Shown here piece after piece: positions 62,701 through 64,000 of a stretch of 64,000 nt of DNA (position 1 is its first letter; every line of letters starts with the position of its first letter). The notes under the pieces are model-generated. The model was given only the letters and a program-made list of their open reading frames with translations, had not been told where the DNA came from and did not search any database. A program made the translations under genes and the position numbers. Source of the DNA: Planctomycetota bacterium (GTDB lineage: Bacteria > Planctomycetota > UBA1135 > GCA-002686595); assembly GCA_002686265.1 (NCBI GenBank), contig NZBA01000096.1:50211-114210 (forward strand), in the 5' to 3' direction.

Positions 62701-62872
62701 GCGCGTGCAGGACGAGATCTTCCGCGCCACGCCGCCCGATCTCGGCCAGGGCTTCGCCGTGCGCCGGGCGGGCGAGTGGTCCCTGCTGGCCTGGGAGGCC
62801 CCCAGCGCGCGCCTGCCCGAGGGCCGGCTGTGGGTCGGCGACGGAGCGGGCCTGCGCGCCTTCACGCCCTGA
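59765..62872 (+). CDS. Large DUF4388 protein with membrane helix
   Basis: A 1035-residue protein. It starts with a DUF4388/PATAN-like domain (MSFQGDVGGIGLAELMQSLA RSRREGVLTLS, then GLRDGALLLLP), a domain linked to gene-regulation and gliding-type signalling proteins. A helical middle (residues 200-430) with TPR-like stretches precedes one membrane segment near 440-462 (HSLVGLAILAALSVGAWVQV). The C-terminal half is Arg/Glu-rich helices, then beta-strand-like blades (AHVICDRGGALKRLDARPER, GHLLCVSEDGRGWIVNARTG) of a PQQ-like propeller. Function unknown; the layout suggests a signalling or scaffold role at the membrane. Confidence 0.75.
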   Translation: MSFQGDVGGIGLAELMQSLARSRREGVLTLSARGGLRSVLGLRDGALLLLPQPEEDPVLWQERVVRAWGVDSDARVGALRASEIARADRIEIVYRLLDGEGVHFRFATDRSPQAAGESTGANPARLPEVHCEAVSVEFLLLEYARITDELERLPTADPCSPWIVPRPSGTAPQDADAFLGQCDGRSSVVEIADRLGWPIRQCRLAATVHLAAGALREAPARELLVLAQRELAGGFLGRAAARLTAWTASAAPGPMAEGDAALLEAEWRADRMPALLTKMTPRTARTLLRRLEHSLPASSPCLGHWRELQRLCPGDPLTGLHRLIAEHREGTEREAPETRELLDTARAFLTAERPLRARALLRVAATRPPATRSTQLELGLALVAAGAREEGAEWILVPAREWIEHGAPDRAAAPLRTLVEAWPQCREARRLLSRARGASVRRQLIRKHSLVGLAILAALSVGAWVQVRSQTRTQRALAEVEALLERPAEAEARLEECFAGDDSVQVARLRRAITDRRRAIEDHLRGEWLESFRVARRECLLGNPLEGFDQLLDLPAPPRLSSAGEAWPEPAEVLDALAERVAASLADLGPPALDDSAQLAGERRVAALLERLADRLKEQGADERWSAFMERLDDLESDLRRRAGERRAALAERERLDLLTRQDLWLAAARAHAAAGSHARALEVYGRLTASDPGGRLLDLLEEEIDQVRSRFETVGEARSLASTGDHARAREVLAALGEAGVDERLPWRLETFPADAVARLPDGSRRATPFIWESALAEEVTFTLERPGCEPLAFTCDGPADRLAYLSRLPERAWSGTGIFEAPPVAVGSAHVICDRGGALKRLDARPERGWTVRLDSLGGVARAPVLLPRRAGHLLCVSEDGRGWIVNARTGALEGPRDFGSPCAAGPIPTAGGAALRLRDGRVLFFEEGLEHQPRAANAFAEALGEARLGHDAGLAVLRRRAGEGRRLRSPWNDWTVRVQDEIFRATPPDLGQGFAVRRAGEWSLLAWEAPSARLPEGRLWVGDGAGLRAFTP

Positions 62873-62928
62873 AGCGCGAGTCCCGCGACCCTGGACGGCG
62901 CGCGCCGCCGACGGGAGAATGGGCCGCG

Positions 62929-63678
62929 ATGCGCGCCGCCTCCGCCGCCCTGCTCCTGTGTGCCGTGTGTGCCGCCTGCCGCGGGATCTCGCCAGCGCCA
63001 GCGCCAGCGCCAGCGCCAGCGCCCACGCCCACGCACTTCGTGCTCCCCACCTGCTGGGCGAGCGTGAGCGCCCTGGCCTTCGAGCGCGAAGTCTCACGAC
63101 TCGCGCCCGCCGGCGGCGCTCTCGAGCGCGCCGACCTCGCCCTGCTCGCCAAGGTCCTCGAGGCCGGCGACGGGCGCAGCGTGCGCGCCGCCGTCCTGCT
63201 CGCAAGGAGCCGCGATCCGCTCGCCGCGCGCGCGCTGCTCGAGCGCCTCGAACAGCGTGCTCGGGCCCCCACGCGCCACGGAGACGCGGGAGACGTGGTG
63301 GCTGCCGCGGCCCTGGCCGAGAGCGAGCTCGAAGCCGGCGCGCTCGAGCGCCTCACCGCCCTCGCGGTCGGCCCCCGCCCGCATCCCGACATCGAGGTAC
63401 GCGTCGAGTGCGCCGCCTCGGCTCTGAGCGCCGGCCGCGAGGAGGTGATCGAGTTCCTGCTGGCGGTGCTCGCCTCTCAGACTCCCGATCAGACCCTCCA
63501 TCCGCCGGACTGGGAGACCAAGCGCACCATGGCCTGGGCCAAGCACCGCGCGGCCCGCGCCCTCTCGGCGCGCGCCGGAGTGCCGTGCACCTTCCGCCCC
63601 GACGGGAGCTACGAGCAACAGCGCGCGGACCGTTTGCAACTTCGAAGTTTGCTCTACTGGGACGGCCACTGTCCCTGA
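62929..63678 (+). CDS. Lipoprotein with HEAT-like repeats
   Basis: A 249-residue protein. Lipoprotein signal (ALLLCAVCAAC, lipobox Cys) followed by an Ala-Pro run (PAPAPAPAPAPTPT) coded by 6-base repeats at about 62993-63030. The rest is helical, with pairs of helices such as ERADLALLAKVLEAGDGRSV and EVRVECAASALSAGREEVIE, similar to HEAT-type repeats. No catalytic residues. The start is ATG 62929, 57 bases after the DUF4388 gene, and the two may be cotranscribed. Confidence 0.65.
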   Translation: MRAASAALLLCAVCAACRGISPAPAPAPAPAPTPTHFVLPTCWASVSALAFEREVSRLAPAGGALERADLALLAKVLEAGDGRSVRAAVLLARSRDPLAARALLERLEQRARAPTRHGDAGDVVAAAALAESELEAGALERLTALAVGPRPHPDIEVRVECAASALSAGREEVIEFLLAVLASQTPDQTLHPPDWETKRTMAWAKHRAARALSARAGVPCTFRPDGSYEQQRADRLQLRSLLYWDGHCP

Positions 63679-63735
63679 TTACAGGCGGATCGCGCCTTGC
63701 GGTCCGCGGGTGCGTGCCGTGAGAATGTGCCCACC

Positions 63736-64000
63736 GTGGACCGTGCTCGCCTACTCATCCCCGCTGCTCTCGTCGGGCTCTTCGTGGGATCGCTCGCTTG
63801 GTGGTTCGGCGCTCTAGAGGCGCCGTCGAGCGAGGCCTTGGAGCCGGAGCGCGTGGCCCGCAGCGAGCGGCCGAGCCGCCCCGTTCGGATAGAGCTACGC
63901 CCGCCGGGTAGCGCGCCGGCGCAACCCGCTCCGGCCGCCGCCGAAGCCGTGGCCGAAGCCCGACCCACGGGCGAGAGCGAAGCCGCGCCCGCGGCGCAGG
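63736..64000 (+). CDS. Membrane-anchored protein, N-terminal part (partial)
   Basis: An open frame runs from GTG 63736 (or GTG 63727) to the window edge. The first 30 residues (DRARLLIPAALVGLFVGSLA WWFGALEA) form a membrane anchor, and the rest is a Pro/Ala/Glu-rich segment (PAQPAPAAAEAVAEARPTGE). This resembles the start of a large envelope-spanning protein such as a TonB-like or secretion-related one, but there is too little sequence to tell. Confidence 0.5.
   Translation, partial: MDRARLLIPAALVGLFVGSLAWWFGALEAPSSEALEPERVARSERPSRPVRIELRPPGSAPAQPAPAAAEAVAEARPTGESEAAPAAQ

Overview
The window is about 64 kb of very GC-rich bacterial chromosome, with strong G/C bias at third codon positions that throws up long spurious frames opposite most genes. 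The organism is most likely a deep-branching planctomycete of the kind with many secreted repeat proteins. This is an inference from several secreted proteins that share a Cys/Gly-rich C-terminal module (FG-GAP protein at 34638, protein at 39556, a related form on the 45985-48573 protein), together with a GSI-alpha type glutamine synthetase and an inverted-type integron. No rRNA gene is present, so the assignment rests on protein style.

Layout. 1-7.8 kb: end of an ABC exporter, a GDPD lipoprotein, a FemAB-like acetyltransferase, glnA, an OPT transporter with a repeat-bearing membrane partner, and an FKBP isomerase. 7.8-13.3 kb (minus strand): leuS-tldE-tldD. 13.7-17.4 kb: tRNA-Ala(GGC), then lysS-lolC/E-lolD. 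17.5-23.2 kb (minus strand): xseB-ispA-dxs-nadK-GH31, an isoprenoid/NADP cluster with a c-di-GMP-I-like RNA motif between ispA and dxs. 23.3-27.1 kb: a radical SAM/B12 protein and a DbpA-like RNA helicase. 27.2-28.7 kb: a PQQ-propeller pseudogene.

28.8-37.4 kb is the accessory region. It holds two small secreted proteins, a decayed integron (truncated intI, attI core, three cassettes with two well-formed attC sites), two secreted repeat proteins and a gene-poor stretch with a transposase scrap. The cassettes carry a PIN-domain toxin candidate with an overlapping partner, a 57-residue Gly-zipper protein, and a PD-(D/E)XK nuclease-like protein. intI lies on the same strand as the cassettes and upstream of them, which is the inverse-integron arrangement; the integrase has lost its N-terminus and most of its catalytic core.

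37.4-51.8 kb: a TMTC-like TPR membrane protein, a cytochrome c lipoprotein, secreted and small hypothetical proteins, a broken inositol-oxygenase-like gene, a coupled gcvT-like + two FAD oxidoreductase operon, an SBBP-repeat protein, a PLP enzyme and a kelch lipoprotein. 52.1-56.9 kb: the glyoxylate shunt operon aceB-aceA, divergent from a ScfR/RamB-type regulator. 57-64 kb: tRNA-His, a coiled-coil protein, a tightly overlapped zinc-ribbon/ThiF/MocA-like operon, a large DUF4388 protein, a lipoprotein and a truncated membrane protein at the edge.

Most core genes are tightly packed with ATGA or GTGA overlaps, so the leuS, lysS, dxs, gcvT and thiF groups probably act as transcription units. Decay (pseudogenes, integron remnants, IS scrap) is concentrated in 27-37 kb plus one lesion at 41.2-41.5 kb.
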